A stretch of 64,000 bases of DNA from Albifimbria verrucaria. Lineage: Eukaryota; Ascomycota; Sordariomycetes; Hypocreales; Stachybotryaceae. The stretch lies in contig JAHREC010000014.1 of assembly GCA_020081605.1 (NCBI GenBank), forward strand, positions 1-64,000. Reading direction: 5' to 3'. The notes beneath the pieces were generated by a model. The model was not told the origin of the DNA. It ran no database searches and worked only from the letters and a program-made list of their open reading frames with translations. Shown here one piece after another: positions 23,401 to 35,258 of this stretch. Both the position numbers and the translations under genes were made by a program. Position 1 is the stretch's first letter; each line of letters opens with the position of its first letter.

Positions 23401-25274
23401 GCAGTGAATTAAACAATATATCTCGTGCCCTTCTATACTCGGTTAGCATAAGCCGCGGGACATGGTCTAAAACTCTCAATGTCGTCCCAAGGTATGTGAT
23501 TTCTTTGCCATCCAGTGACCAACATGCCTGTCGTCTCGTGATAGCTGCTCAGGCTACTATCGATATATAGAGTCGCCATTGAAGAATATAACCGAACACC
23601 GTCTCGCCATCCTAATACAAGAAAGTCGTGCATAATTTCTCTAGCTTTTCCATTATACAGTCTTCGTCGGATTCAGAGAGACGGTCATGATGGCAGACAG
23701 CCTCGAAGATAACCAACTGCACCATCCAGATAAGCGCGGACAGGTTACCGCTATAATTACCGGGATCATACCAGCAACCGAGCGCTTTTCTTTATCGTAT
23801 CGCTTCATCTTGTACATCATCCCCAGTCCCTTTCCTCTCCATCTCGGTCCGCCCCTTATCTTTACTTCGTATATTAACCTTGGTACGGCTGAGCATGGCG
23901 CAAAAGCTGAGCACCGGCGACTAGAAGGGTTGGCCCCGGACTGTATGGCAGATTAGATGCATATAGAACTTCCGGATGGCAGGCTTGAGTGCCTCGTTCT
24001 CTGCCTTCTCCTCCTCCTCCGTGGTCGGCGCTATGCCTGGTCCGAGCTTACGCAAGATTTGAAATATAGAGTCCATTGCCCTCCGCTGCTCATCTATAGG
24101 CAAGATCACATCTTGCAGCAGTCTGACTTTCCTGCCTTTATCCTCCTCCTCTTCTGCATCTGCATCTTCCCGTGTAAAATGCCCGTCCTCCATGTACACT
24201 ACCCGGTAGTAGTATACAAGCAGCTCCTTCATCTTCCTAAAGTACGTTACCAGCGTCGATTCGTTCTTGAAGCATCTAAAGGCAATATCCTTTCCTTTTT
24301 GCCAACGCCGGCCGCGAAGTTGCTGAGCATCTGAGCGCGTTGGTGCGTCATCTTCCTCTCCAGCGACTGATCCGACACGAGCTTATATCCATCCCTAAAC
24401 AGTAACTCCGCTGCGGACAGTATACACAGTAGGTCTGTTTCCGAATCATACACGACCCCGCTGCCGTCTTCTCTTCCGCCCGGCTCGATCGTGGCTGCTT
24501 GCGTAAGGGCTCCCGGTTCTTCGGTAGCCGAAAGGATGCGCTAATCTCTATATCCAGTAGCCCGTATAGGTATATCGGGAACCCAGTGTGGATCAGCCAC
24601 CTATCCATGGTCTGGCAGTCCTGGCCAAGGCCTTATACTGTGGCTGCCTTCTATGCCATCGTACAAGCTGCCCCTTCCACTCTATCACACAAACTAGCAA
24701 GAAGCTCCGTATCAGGTCGCGACAGACCACGCAACGGCGAAGACCTACGAGATGCAGCCGATGCTATCGCTTTGCCTTCTCTCCCCATTCGGAACATCGT
24801 CGCCCTCGTTCGTGACCACAAAATAGTCAATCCTGCCTTTGGCCGTTGAGTACGTCTGCAGCGTGACGGCCTCGCCAGAGGGGCGGGCCCCGTTTATTCT
24901 ATGTTCCGAGGCTTTCCTGCCGTGCCGCTTGGGAAAGTGATCCTCATTAATTCCAATCGACGAGTTGCTTCATCACATCCGCTGATACATATATACCCAG
25001 CGTATGCGGCGAGACCCTCGATCCTTCGGCATGGCTGCCTCCTGTCCGGCCTCCTGCGCTTTAGCTCATCGGCCCCTAGCAGGTCGTACGACGACAGCAG
25101 GTGGATGGCTGCTTTCAGCTCTTCACCCGTTAGCTGGTGCGGCTCAGCATATAGATGACGTTTCCAGGCTAAATCCCTACCCTGCTCTGAGTTGCCAGGG
25201 ATGAGGCACGTTGCGCATTGTCGGCATACGACAATACGATGCTCTGCATTATATATGAAGCTATCCGAGCGCAT
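20463..25274 (-). CDS. Telomere-linked helicase, copy 1: OrsD + tyrosine-recombinase-like + RecQ
   Basis: ATG 25274 opens an OrsD-type (DUF3505) zinc-finger region (VVCRQCATCLIPG, later the AAYAGYICISGCDEATRR segment). The long middle region (about 24600-22560) ends in a core with tyrosine-recombinase landmarks: R in RVPEF (23083), K in HHKS (22981), R in WWRQ (22720), H in NHS (22585) and Y in HAYAG (22558). Then comes a superfamily 2 helicase: Walker A ATGSGKS, motif II as EESH instead of the DExH consensus, WLTATLPP, and RecQ-like motifs ATSALGVGFDYP and QESGRAGRDGYP (21120-21482). C-terminal Cys-rich and hydrophobic segments run to the stop at 20463. Many frame changes interrupt the roughly 1,550-residue reading. 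Transcription points at the telomere. Most similar in order to copy 2 next door, but clearly diverged and less GC-rich. Confidence 0.78.
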
Positions 25275-25809
25275 TCTGGGTTTTTTTTTTTTTCTTTCCA
25301 CGTTCAATGCATATACTATTATTAAAATGTTTTTACTATCGTTAGAAATGCATCTCTGCCTTCCTTCCTTTTATATATTTATTTTAATCTCCCTTGCCTC
25401 CATCACCCCCTCCTCTCTAATAACCACCCTACTCTGGATAACCCTTGCCTTGCTCGACCCATCCACAACCCACAATTAGCGAAACCGCTACTCACTAATC
25501 CTAGTCTACCCGCCTACATACATATACTCTTACCTTAGTCAGTCCATACATCATACATAATTGGATGCTTGGCGTCGAAACCTTAATCTAACCTCCCTTA
25601 CTCCCACTGTCCATCCTATCCATCCCATCCTACCTTCCTTTCGTCCTTCTTCTAATACGGTTCATTGCTATAATTTGGTATTTTCTCTTTTTTAACCAAT
25701 CAGCTTTGACTTTTTCACAGGAATCCTTTTTCACCGAACAACCAAAATCCAAGGTACATGACTCGTCTGTCTAAACCCAAGTCCCCACGCCATACATTCC
25801 CAACCCATT
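25275..25809. other. Spacer between the two telomere-linked helicase genes
   Basis: A pyrimidine-rich, low-GC stretch with a 13-bp T run (25281-25293), then C/T-rich sequence with no coding frame. It is the probable promoter region of copy 1. Copy 2's frame ends at its right edge without helicase motifs III-VI, so this is also where copy 2 is truncated. Confidence 0.6.
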
Positions 25810-28800
25810 CTATACATTCCAACCGACCTTAACCCTGTGTACCTTTTTCCCTTTTTCGTCGAAAACGTCCCGTCTCATCATGGCTAGGCACTCGTCGTAG
25901 ACGATGCTCCTGAGCCCGCCTTCAAGATGCACATCGGCTGCCCATTGCAGGAAATCGTCGCCCGAGGCCGCCTCCGCCGATATGATGACGATCCGAGGCC
26001 AGCAACTGCGCGCTTCTGGCCACGCCTTGCAGTCCAGACCGGCGTCGAGGCAGCGCGTGACCAGCTGCCTCTTCAGCTCGGCGTACGGCGCAACCACGAC
26101 GGTGATCCCGGCTCCCTCCAGCATCGCCGGCACCATGAACACCAGGCTCTTCCCTCCGCCCGTGGGGAGCACGGCGACTAGCGGCGATGCCTTCGCGGCG
26201 GCTAGCCGTACGGCCTCCTCCTGCTGGGGTGTCTTGAACTCGGCTTGGTCATCCCGAAGAACTTTCCTGAGTGCTTCTAGTAACATCGTACGCTGCTTTT
26301 CCTCGTCCCTTTCGAGGCTTGGTTCCACCTTAAGGTCCAGTATCTTCGGCCGCTTAGTGTGGGGAGTGTGCGGGCTTAACACAGTTGTGGTAACGGCGTC
26401 ATACTCTTCATCAGGCTTTCTTTTCCTATGCGCTGACGTCGATGCGGTGAGGTTAAGGCTCGATGCTCGCAGCCCGTAGAACTCGTGCGAGCGGTGACTG
26501 ACCTGCCGGAAAACTCCTAGTGACTCCGCCGTCATCCGCTTGACGATGTCAATGGTAACTCCGTAATTGGCCGACGTTCGTGTGCTGTGAGCCGATGCTA
26601 AATCATCCGCCACTTCGTATTGCTCAGATTCATCATTGTCCTCGTCACTATCATTCGCATATATTTTTTGCCAATGTCCGATCGGGTAGGGCGTATATGT
26701 TTCTTGTTGATGGCGATGGAGATATGGCGCCAGTCCTGTAGGGTAAGCCTCACACCCATGTAATGGGCGGACCACCTCGCCATGGCGCTGGAGAACCGGG
26801 CGCTCTCCCACGGTCCGTTCTCGTCGTGCCATATAAAATCGCTAGGTGGCTTCATCTTCCCGTGCATCGCCCATCGCTCCGCTTCCAGACGGTCGGTGAA
26901 CGGCCTGACGTATGCCACGTACACGGCCATCAGCTGGCTCATCCGGGCATCTAGGAAGCGCGGTATGACCTTGGGCGAGTCAAAGTGGGCCAGTGACTTG
27001 TGATACTGCGTTACCAGAACCATCTCTCCATCGATGACGAAGGCGCCCCGATCACGGTTGATCCTGTTGACCAAGCGTAGACCTGCGAGCTCTTGGCCGC
27101 GCGCCGGCCCTCCCCAGGTCATCTGTGCCCCGAGCCCCGCCCACTCCATAAAGCGCCGGACCTCTCGCATGTAATTATCGACGGCACCCCACCTCCACGC
27201 GCCCCGGCCGTCCAGAAACTCATCCCTCCGCCTGCCGCTGACTAGGTCTTCCAGCATTTCCTCCTCCTTCCCCGCCAGGCCGTTGCTGTGGATGAAGGAC
27301 TTGCCGCGCTGTGTTTGCGTGAGGTTGTCCTCGATCTTGTGCAGCGGGATCTGGAAGCGAACGTCGTCGCCTTCCTTGAACATGAGCCTCCCCACAGCAG
27401 GTCCTCCGCGTCCGTGATCATGTCGGCGACCATGGCCCGGATATCGTTCATCGCGATCGGCTTGCCCATGAAGTACATCAGCTCGCCGTCTCGGCTCCAC
27501 GACACCATCAGCCGGCTGCCCGTCTCCTTCGCGATCTTCCTGCCGTAGAGCAAGAGGCTGAGCGTGTAGCCCATCGGCGTGTATGTTCCCTTGCAGAGCC
27601 AGTCGCGGTGAGCCAGGCCGAAGCGCTCCTCGAGGTCCGCCATCTTGTCCCTCTCGGCCGCCGGTATGGCATGCTCGGCCAGCAAGGCCCTTCCGACGTA
27701 GACCAGGCCGGCCAGGACGTACGTGAAGAGGTGGGCCGGCCTGAGCTGGTTGGACTCGCCGTCGATGCCCAGCACGGCGACGAAGTGCCAGAGCGGGCTC
27801 TCGAAGGGGTCCCCGCTCAGCCGTTGCATCCAGAAGCTGGCCGACACCGCAAGGATTTTATCACCTAGCTCGGCGTCGAGCCGGGCCTCCCGTTGTTTGT
27901 CCATTCCTTCTTCCCCTACTTCTTCTTCTACCCTATCTTGAAGGTGGGTCCATAGCGCCTTGAGATCGCGCCGTTGGCCTGCGGTAAAGGAGAAACCGTG
28001 CCTCTCGAGCAGGTCGGCCTCGGTCAGCGGCAGAACCCGCAGGCAGTAGCACAAGAACCGTTTCCAGTAACCTAGGTTTCGATCCATGCTGCTCTTCTCC
28101 TGCAGCGGCCCGAATGGTCGGCTGTGGGAGTCGTTCGGGTGCGGGCTGGCCAGCAGCAACCTCGTCATGAGAGGCATGCTCTTGATGCCATCCACGCACC
28201 GGTCGAAGAACATGCGGTCGGTGGCGGTGACCAGCCGGAGCAGCTCATCGTCTTCCGGCCCCGGCATCCGGCTGCAACGGTGGATGTCGCCGAGATGCCG
28301 TCCGGCGAAGTGAACGCTCCAGCCGGCACGTTTAAGCCAGTTGGTGACCTCATGCCTGCTTGCCCCGTCGGCGGCCAGCACCTTCGACAGCTCCTCCTGT
28401 TCCGCCTGGTCCGCTGCCCACCGCCGCTTGATGTCGTCGACTATGGCTGGCAGCGGGCCCCGGGTTGCGGTCGGCACTGGTGCCACGGCATCGCCACCGT
28501 CCCCGGCGCCGTCAGGGCCGTGATGCAGAAATAGTGCATGTCCGACTTGGGCGCTACGAAGAATGTCTGCATCCATACGGTGGGCGCACGAGGGCCGGTC
28601 TTGTGCTTCGAGCCCTGGAAGCCGTGCTCCGCGCTGTGATGCAACCTCAAGGTCTTATAGCTCCTCGTCAGGTACTTGCAGCCGGCCTGCTTGTCGCAGG
28701 TGTACCCGCGGTGCGCCGGTAACCCTTGATCGGTTGCCTCGGGTTGGAGGGACCGTGGCGGAAATCGTCCTTCGATGGCCTGCGGATGTCGAGGCCGGCA

Positions 28801-28994
28801 AACTTGGCGGCGATGGCCTTGCGATCCGCCCGTGTCAGGGCCCGATGCTTGTCCCGCAGGTGGCCCGGCAGGTTCAGGATGGCATGGCCGTGTACGCTGC
28901 AGACGAGGGCATGGCAGTCTGCATGATACAGTAGCCAATCGTTGTCTGTGTCGAGGATCCAGGGAGCCGCCGCTGCTGCCGTCTCTGTTGCCAT
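25810..28994 (-). CDS. Telomere-linked helicase, copy 2: OrsD + tyrosine-recombinase-like + truncated RecQ
   Basis: ATG 28994 leads into an OrsD zinc-finger domain (CHALVCSVHGHAILN, HLRDKHRALTRADRKAI; then GYTCDKQAGCKYLTRS and APTVWMQTFFVA). A long GC-rich middle part follows, including the recombinase-like core: R in ARGQEL (27101), K in YHKS (26999), R in DWRH (26729), H in AHS (26589) and Y in SANYG (26565). The helicase starts with PTGGGKSLVFMVPA (Walker A) and reaches VYDECLAM (motif II), but the frame ends about 20 codons later at 25810, so motifs III-VI are absent. Frame changes near 28730, 28490, 27400 and 26690 interrupt an otherwise well-preserved, GC-rich sequence with no C-to-T decay. 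Confidence 0.78.
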
Positions 28995-29406
28995 ACTGCC
29001 GGCATTCTTTAATACAGTACTATCATATCTATCATATTATTATTATTATTATTTTTATGGCGTCAAAGGCTACTACTCGTAGCAGCAGTAGCTAGTATAT
29101 GGAGGAAGTGATAAAATCCAGGGCTGGTAACCTGGTGTCCCAATATATAATATATATGTATATATATATATTATTATATTAATAGAGACATATAGGGAGT
29201 ATGGCGCATATGGGGAAGAACGATAATATCATGGCAGGTTGAAATAAAAGAGAGGGGCTTGGCTTAGCTTGCACTTGGGCAGCGGGTGGGTTCTTAACCC
29301 CCTTTTTTCCTTCCTTCCTTCCTTCCTTTTGCTAGCTGTTCTTTTCTTTTCTTTCTTTTTAACCCTTTTTTTTTTTTTTACGTTGGCCTGGGGATCATGG
29401 AACTTA

Positions 29407-29527
29407 GGGCGATGGAACTTAGGACCCCTGTCGTCGATCTGTGGGGAACGCGTCGGGGTCGGGGCCAATCAGGATCCCCGCCGTCATGGAACTTTGGCCC
29501 AAGTTCCGTCGGCCTCATGGTCAGGGA
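29407..29527 (+). repeat. Left arm of an ~11-kb inverted repeat pair
   Basis: About 120 bp (agggcgatggaacttagg ... tcagggagg) recur as the reverse complement at 40386-40507 with roughly 85-90% identity by eye. In both places the AT-rich block abuts the same side of the repeat, that is, inside the pair. Confidence 0.85.
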
Positions 29528-31090
29528 GGTATTATTATATATTTAGTATCCTTTTATAGTTTATATAGCCTAAATATAGTCCTTAAAGCTATAATAAATA
29601 AATAAAGGGGCCTAGTAGTAAGCTAAGTTATTAAGGAGCCCTATATAGTAAATAGGCTCTCTATAACTCCACTTATAACTTAATAAAGGCGAAGGTCTAG
29701 GTTTAGAGGTATATTAACTACTATCTTGCTTATTATCCTAAGAGCTAGAATAGGAAGAAATATATTTAAAACTATTTTATATTCTTATATATTTAATTAG
29801 CTTTAATAACTAGGTCTTTTTAGCTTAAATTAATTAAAGATTCTAAAAATTTAATATTAAAAACTAAATATTATAAATAAAAATATATAAATCCCTTAAT
29901 TATAATCTATAATACTATTAAATAATAATATAATTATATTCTTGAATAATAATAAATTTAATAATAAAAACTTAATTAATATTTAATTTAGCTTATTATT
30001 ATTATTAATTAATTAGCTTCTTATAAATATATAAAACTATAATAAGATTAGTATTAATAAGAGAGATATATAAAGTTCTATTCAATATTCCTATATAATA
30101 TTTATTAATATTCACTTAGCAGAGAAAAGTCCCGATACTTTAAACCTTAGAGCTAATAATAGCTATTCTATTTAAGATATTATAATAAATAAGCTAGAGC
30201 TAAGGAGCCTATTACTATCGAGTCTAGATAATAAAGACTATATTATACCCTAGTTATCTATATCTCCTTGCTCTCTACCGGTGGCAGAGCCGATCCTTTT
30301 ACCTAATATAACCCCTGAAAGCAGCGTGCCTATTCAGTTAGCCAGGCAATTGCCTGAGTCTATTACGCCCGGCTTATAAACCCTGCCTAATATAACTATA
30401 TACCTATCTAAGACAGATACACTAAACGAATCTACAGAGAATATATTATATAATATTATAATATTATATAGCTAATCTTGCTTCTTATTAAAGTATATAA
30501 AATATTTTTAAATATATAAAATAGATACTTCTTAGAGTATTAGATTCTATAGTATTTCTGCTTATAAAAGCAAGGATAATAAAAATAATAATTAATTATA
30601 TTTAATTAAATTAAGGCTTTATTAAAGAAAGACTTCTATTTATTATATAAGCTATAGTATAGTAATCTCTAGAATTAATTTAGTAAATCAGGATTAATAT
30701 TATTATAAATATTAAAAGACTATAGTATATACTTAGAAAGCTACCTAGGATAATTCCTATAATCCTCCTAGTATTAATAATAACTAAGATAAAGACTAAG
30801 CCCCTTAACCACTAGTATATAATAGTTTTTATAGGCTATTTAGATTAAATAAAATAGAAATAGATAAAGATAATAATAATATTAATTAATAATCTTCTGA
30901 ATCTTCTAGATACTAGAAAGCTATTTATTCTCTGAGCTTAACTATTCCTAGAAGGTCTACTAAGAAAAAAATATAGTTAGCCAGCAGCAACCTCTTATAA
31001 TAAAGCTCTTTAGCTATAGACCGGTATAGTATACCTAGCCTACTATATACCTACATTAATAATAATAAGTTATATATTAAAACACCTATA
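29528..31090. repeat. AT-rich block, probable RIP-degraded transposon
   Basis: About 1.5 kb of extremely A+T-rich, TpA-rich sequence on both strands with no open frame, abruptly different from its neighbours. Islands of normal composition (about 30260-30380) remain. This is the pattern left by repeat-induced point mutation of a transposon. Element type cannot be read. Confidence 0.82.
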
Positions 31091-31241
31091 GCAAAGTTCG
31101 AGGAATAGCCACTTGGATAAGCGGTTCTAAAATATATCACCATTGATAGCTTGGTGACTTTTTAGCTACAATTTACTTGGGAACCCTGCGATAAAAACCA
31201 GGGCCGTGCGCCGGGGGTTCACGCAAGAATCCGTTACCTAG

Positions 31242-31430
31242 AAAAAATCCGTGGCAAAGCAAAGCGTGTCAACGAAGAACTATAGCCCCGAAGAAGATTC
31301 TTCGCTTATCGTACTAAAGGATCAGGGTCTGTCATGGAACGATATTCAGGTAGAGCATGGGAAACAGTCCCCAGAGCGGGCAAAGGGCTCTCTACAGGTC
31401 AGATACTGTACCAAGCTGAAACGTCGATAG
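31242..31430 (+). pseudogene. Myb/SANT-like domain remnant
   Basis: There is no start codon, but the frame 31242-31430 reads NYSPEEDSSLIVLKDQGLSW followed by NDIQ and GSLQVRYCTKLKRR, ending in TAG. This is the tryptophan-spaced helix pattern of a fungal Myb-like DNA-binding domain (W at the helix 2 start, LQVRY in helix 3). The 5' part is missing or lies in the AT-rich block, and an in-frame TAG precedes 31242. It lies inside the inverted-repeat-bounded interval. Confidence 0.6.
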
Positions 31431-31910
31431 ATCTAGTCAGCAGAACATTTCGTTAAGCGCTCCTCATCAAGATCGTATAACGTGATTGTGGCTGTGGATA
31501 TTTGACTCTTTGACGGAACTTTTAAGTCATTCGACTGAGCAAACCGGTTTGTTGCGCCTAGATAAACAGTATCGGATAACTTCGCTAAGTTGTGGCATTT
31601 GATTGCACTGATTAGCCCCAGCCATCCATACACAAACACCTACGCAGCTGGACAAGTTGCTCTCTTCCGCGAACGCTCCTACCTCAGTACAATCACTTAC
31701 ACTGGTTCGCCAACCCTATTCAGTGGAGATAGCAGACGACATGCCAGATATGGCTCGGTCATCTCCTTTGTTGCAGCATTCGAAGATGTGGGTATAGCAA
31801 CCGAGTGCCGCGCGCCGTTCTTGATGAGGCTCGCCTATGATGGCGTCAATTGGGACAATCCTAAGCTCACAGCCATCTCTTACTGTTTGTAGTTCGGGTC
31901 GACATGGACT

Positions 31911-34900
31911 CTAGAGAGCAGTACATAATAATTGCTTGGCCACCTGGCCGTGGCCATTGGCTAATGCTATGACCAGTGACATTAATATGTTATCATCCGC
32001 AGTAGTAGAGTCAACTACCTCCTCAAGAAGTAGCTTGACAACTTCAACGTAGCCTTGAGTCGATGCTATAATCAATGGCGTTAATCCATTATTATCCGGA
32101 GTAGTAGGATCGGCTCCCTCCTCGAGAAGTAGCTTCACGATCTCGATATGGCCGTTATCGCATGCCATCATCAGAGGCGTTAATCCGTTTAGCTTCGTAC
32201 TTGCTCCTCTCTCTAGAAGCAGCTTAACCGCCTCAACATGGCCGCCAGCTGATGCTGCAATTAGTGGGGTCCATCCATTATTTACCGCGTCTACATCAGC
32301 TTCCTCCTGAAGCAATAGCTTCATTGCTTCGATATGACCGTTCGCCGATGCTAAAATTAGAGGCATCGATCTACCATTATTCATAGTAGTGATATCCGCT
32401 CCCTTCTCAAGAAGTAGCTTCACCACCTCGGCATGGCCGACAGCTGATGCTGCAATTAATGGTGTTGATCCATTTCTATCCGCAGTGGTTATATCAACTC
32501 CTATCTCAAGCAGTAGCTTAACCGCCTTAATATGGCCGCCAGCTGATGCTATAACCACTGACGACCATCCATTCTTATCTGAGGTTCTGATATCAACTCC
32601 CTCTTCAAGAAGCCGCTCCACTACTTCGACATGGCCGTAAAATAATGCTATATTTACTGGCGTCCATCCATTCGTCTCTGTAATCATGATATCGGCTCCT
32701 TCTTGAGAAGGACTTTCACCACTTCAACGTGGCCGCAAGCTGATGCTGTAATCAGTGGTGTCCACCCTTTGTTGTCCGCGATGGTAATATCGGCTCCCTT
32801 CTTGAGAAATGCGTCCACAATCTCTATGAACCCGTTGCTACAAGCAATACCAAGAGCTGACCTCCCAAGACTGCTTGTCTCATTCACGTTTTGATCATTG
32901 ACGAGAGAAAGAGCCACTTCCTTCAAGTGCAGCTTTACTGCGTAGTACAAGGGACCGGGTGGGGTCGTCTCGGCATTTGTGTCTTGTCGATCCACCTCCT
33001 CTGTGTCAATCAATGTCCTCCAGGAATCCCAGACAGGGTTGTTCCTGCTCAGGAACTTTACAGAGAGCCTCTCTATTTCCGTTTCGTTGTGCACGCCTAA
33101 GCTGGCATGCTTGTACCAGGTCATAGCCGCATATTTTCGAAACGAAACACCAAGAGAGGGCAAGGAATTAGGGGAACGTCTTCCCAAACTCTTGCCAAGC
33201 CGATATTTTGAAGGCAGGCCTTGGCAAGCAAGCTATTCTGTAGCCTCTCGTAGGAAACTTGCAAGCGGTCACTCGTTTCAATCCAGCCGGGGATCGGTAG
33301 CCGACAAAGAATATATTGCCGGACGGAAAAATGCGGTAAATGCACTGTTCGTCTGCCTGGCAAGGATCGCCGGCATCATTCTTAACCTCTAACAGAGGGC
33401 CGCAAAGACGAACGATTTCGCTATTGATATAATCTTCATCCACAGCATCAGGAAAATCTTCTGGGAGCAGGTCTTGTGACTCGAGGATAATAGCAGCCTC
33501 AGTAATCTCATAGACAGTCAGGGGTCGAAGTGCCAATGCGGTCCAGCGCAGGAGGGCAAAAGCTCGTTCCATTTCCCATTCTCTGAGCTGAATGATCTTT
33601 GTCCAGCTGTGATCATAGAGATGATCAAGCCCAATAGGTGTGTTCTCAATAGCGTGCTGAAGTTGTTTCGTATTCATCCCACTCCTAAGAGTTTTCCCTT
33701 GCATCTTAATCCAGAGGAATTGACCTTGGCATCGATCGGCCATTGCCTCGCAAAGCATCGACTGGACATCGGCACTTTTGCTGCTAAGCTTTCTGTTCAC
33801 AATGGACCGAGAATAGGCAGCGGTATCTGATCGGACGTCTTCGGGCACAATCTTATACTCTGCAAAGCTCTTAAATGTATTGTCTACGAGAGCGTATCGG
33901 ATCTCAGGCTCGTCGCGACTGGCAAGAAGAAGTCGAGAGTTCGTTTCGATAATTGCACTTGTAACATCATGGAGAAATTTCGCAACAGAAACACTGCTGT
34001 TCTCTAAATAGGTACATTCATCTAGGCCGTCGGCAATGAACGTGCAACCAGGCATAATATAGAGGAGCTGCCTGAAGAGCGTGATGATAGTTGCGCGGGT
34101 TGCGAGAGAATTCGAATCAGACTTCCATCTCTGACGGACATGTTCAAACGCGACTTCCTGACGCGATACGATCTGGGAGATCCATGACCGTAGCGCCATG
34201 TAAGGGTCTTCGCGGCTGTCGCTATCGGATGAAAAAAGAAATGCACGACGGGCGTGCCAAGTGAGGACGAGAGGTGTTCTATAATATGGGCGCAGAGTAT
34301 TGTTTTTCCAAATCCTGCAGGTCCGTTGACCCACAGAAGTTTGGGTCCCACAGAGGCTCCATGAGACAGCCACTTTCGAAAGGAAGGCCGGTCGAGTATC
34401 CAGTTGCACGTACCATCAACCCTCTCCCGGAGAGAGTCGTGGTAGCGTTCACTTGGAGAGCAGTGGCCGAGCCAGGAGTGAAGGTCTCGTCGCGCCTCAG
34501 CTCCATGGAGTTAGCTTGCGCTTAAGGAAACTTGACGTGGCACGTACCTTGGATTTCACTTTCGATCCGGGTCAGAATCTGCCGTATCTCAAGAGGCCAA
34601 GTGTTCCCTGACCTAACTGCCGGACTTTGTTAGAAGGCAGCCTCGTTCCAGTCTGGGCATATACATACCTCCTGGGAATGTGTCGATATAGCATGGACCA
34701 GGATTTTCTATTGGCAATGCAGCCTGGGTCGTTGGAGGCACTAGGTTATATAATTCCTGCACCAACTTTTCGAATAATTCAACCTGCTCCACGCGCCCCT
34801 CTTTCCCCAAAGCGATGGTACATAGGTTCGTCTTCGCGTAACGTTGACCCTAAATGCCCGTGTGCTGGTGTATTCCTCGCATCGCAAATAGTCTTGATGA

Positions 34901-35258
34901 TGATGCCTAGCAAATCCACCACCAACGTCGAAGTAGCTTTATCGTCGAAGGCAGAGTGATGATCAGGGCGAAGGCTGCTTTGCTCAATCCCCACGCTTGA
35001 GCCCCACCGCTCAAAGCGGGATTTGGCAACTTTGAAGCGAGTATCTAAGATATGCGAGTCGGTTCTAAATGTCTGGTAACATTGTATCATGTTGAAGGCG
35101 TCCAGGCACGAGCTGAAAAGTCCAGCGAGTCCGGCAACCCCAACAACGAGGCCAGCAGCCTCCTGGTCTCGACTGACCCTGCTATGCTGAACCTCTTCCA
35201 GCTGGAAATAATACAAAAGCCTTTCCCCATTCAGGCTGTAAGTGAATATATCGGGCAC
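31911..35258 (-). CDS. NLR: HeLo - NACHT - ankyrin repeats
   Basis: Reading 5' to 3' on the minus strand: a HeLo-type domain (EAAGLVVGVAGLAGLFSSCL, about 35170-34800), the predicted membrane-acting cell-death domain of fungal NLRs; a linker with two short introns (GTATGT near 34668 and GTACGT near 34547); NACHT with P-loop GPAGFGKT and FIADGLDEC (Walker B); a winged-helix-like region with TVHLPHFSVRQYIL; then at least ten ankyrin repeats (GHVEVVKLLLEEGAD type) to the stop at 31911. It would act as an intracellular non-self or damage sensor. Frame changes at about 34800, 34234, 33358, 33172 and 32697 mostly equal one lost base in a homopolymer. The start codon is not evident: the HeLo frame is open to 35258 without an ATG. 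Confidence 0.83.
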
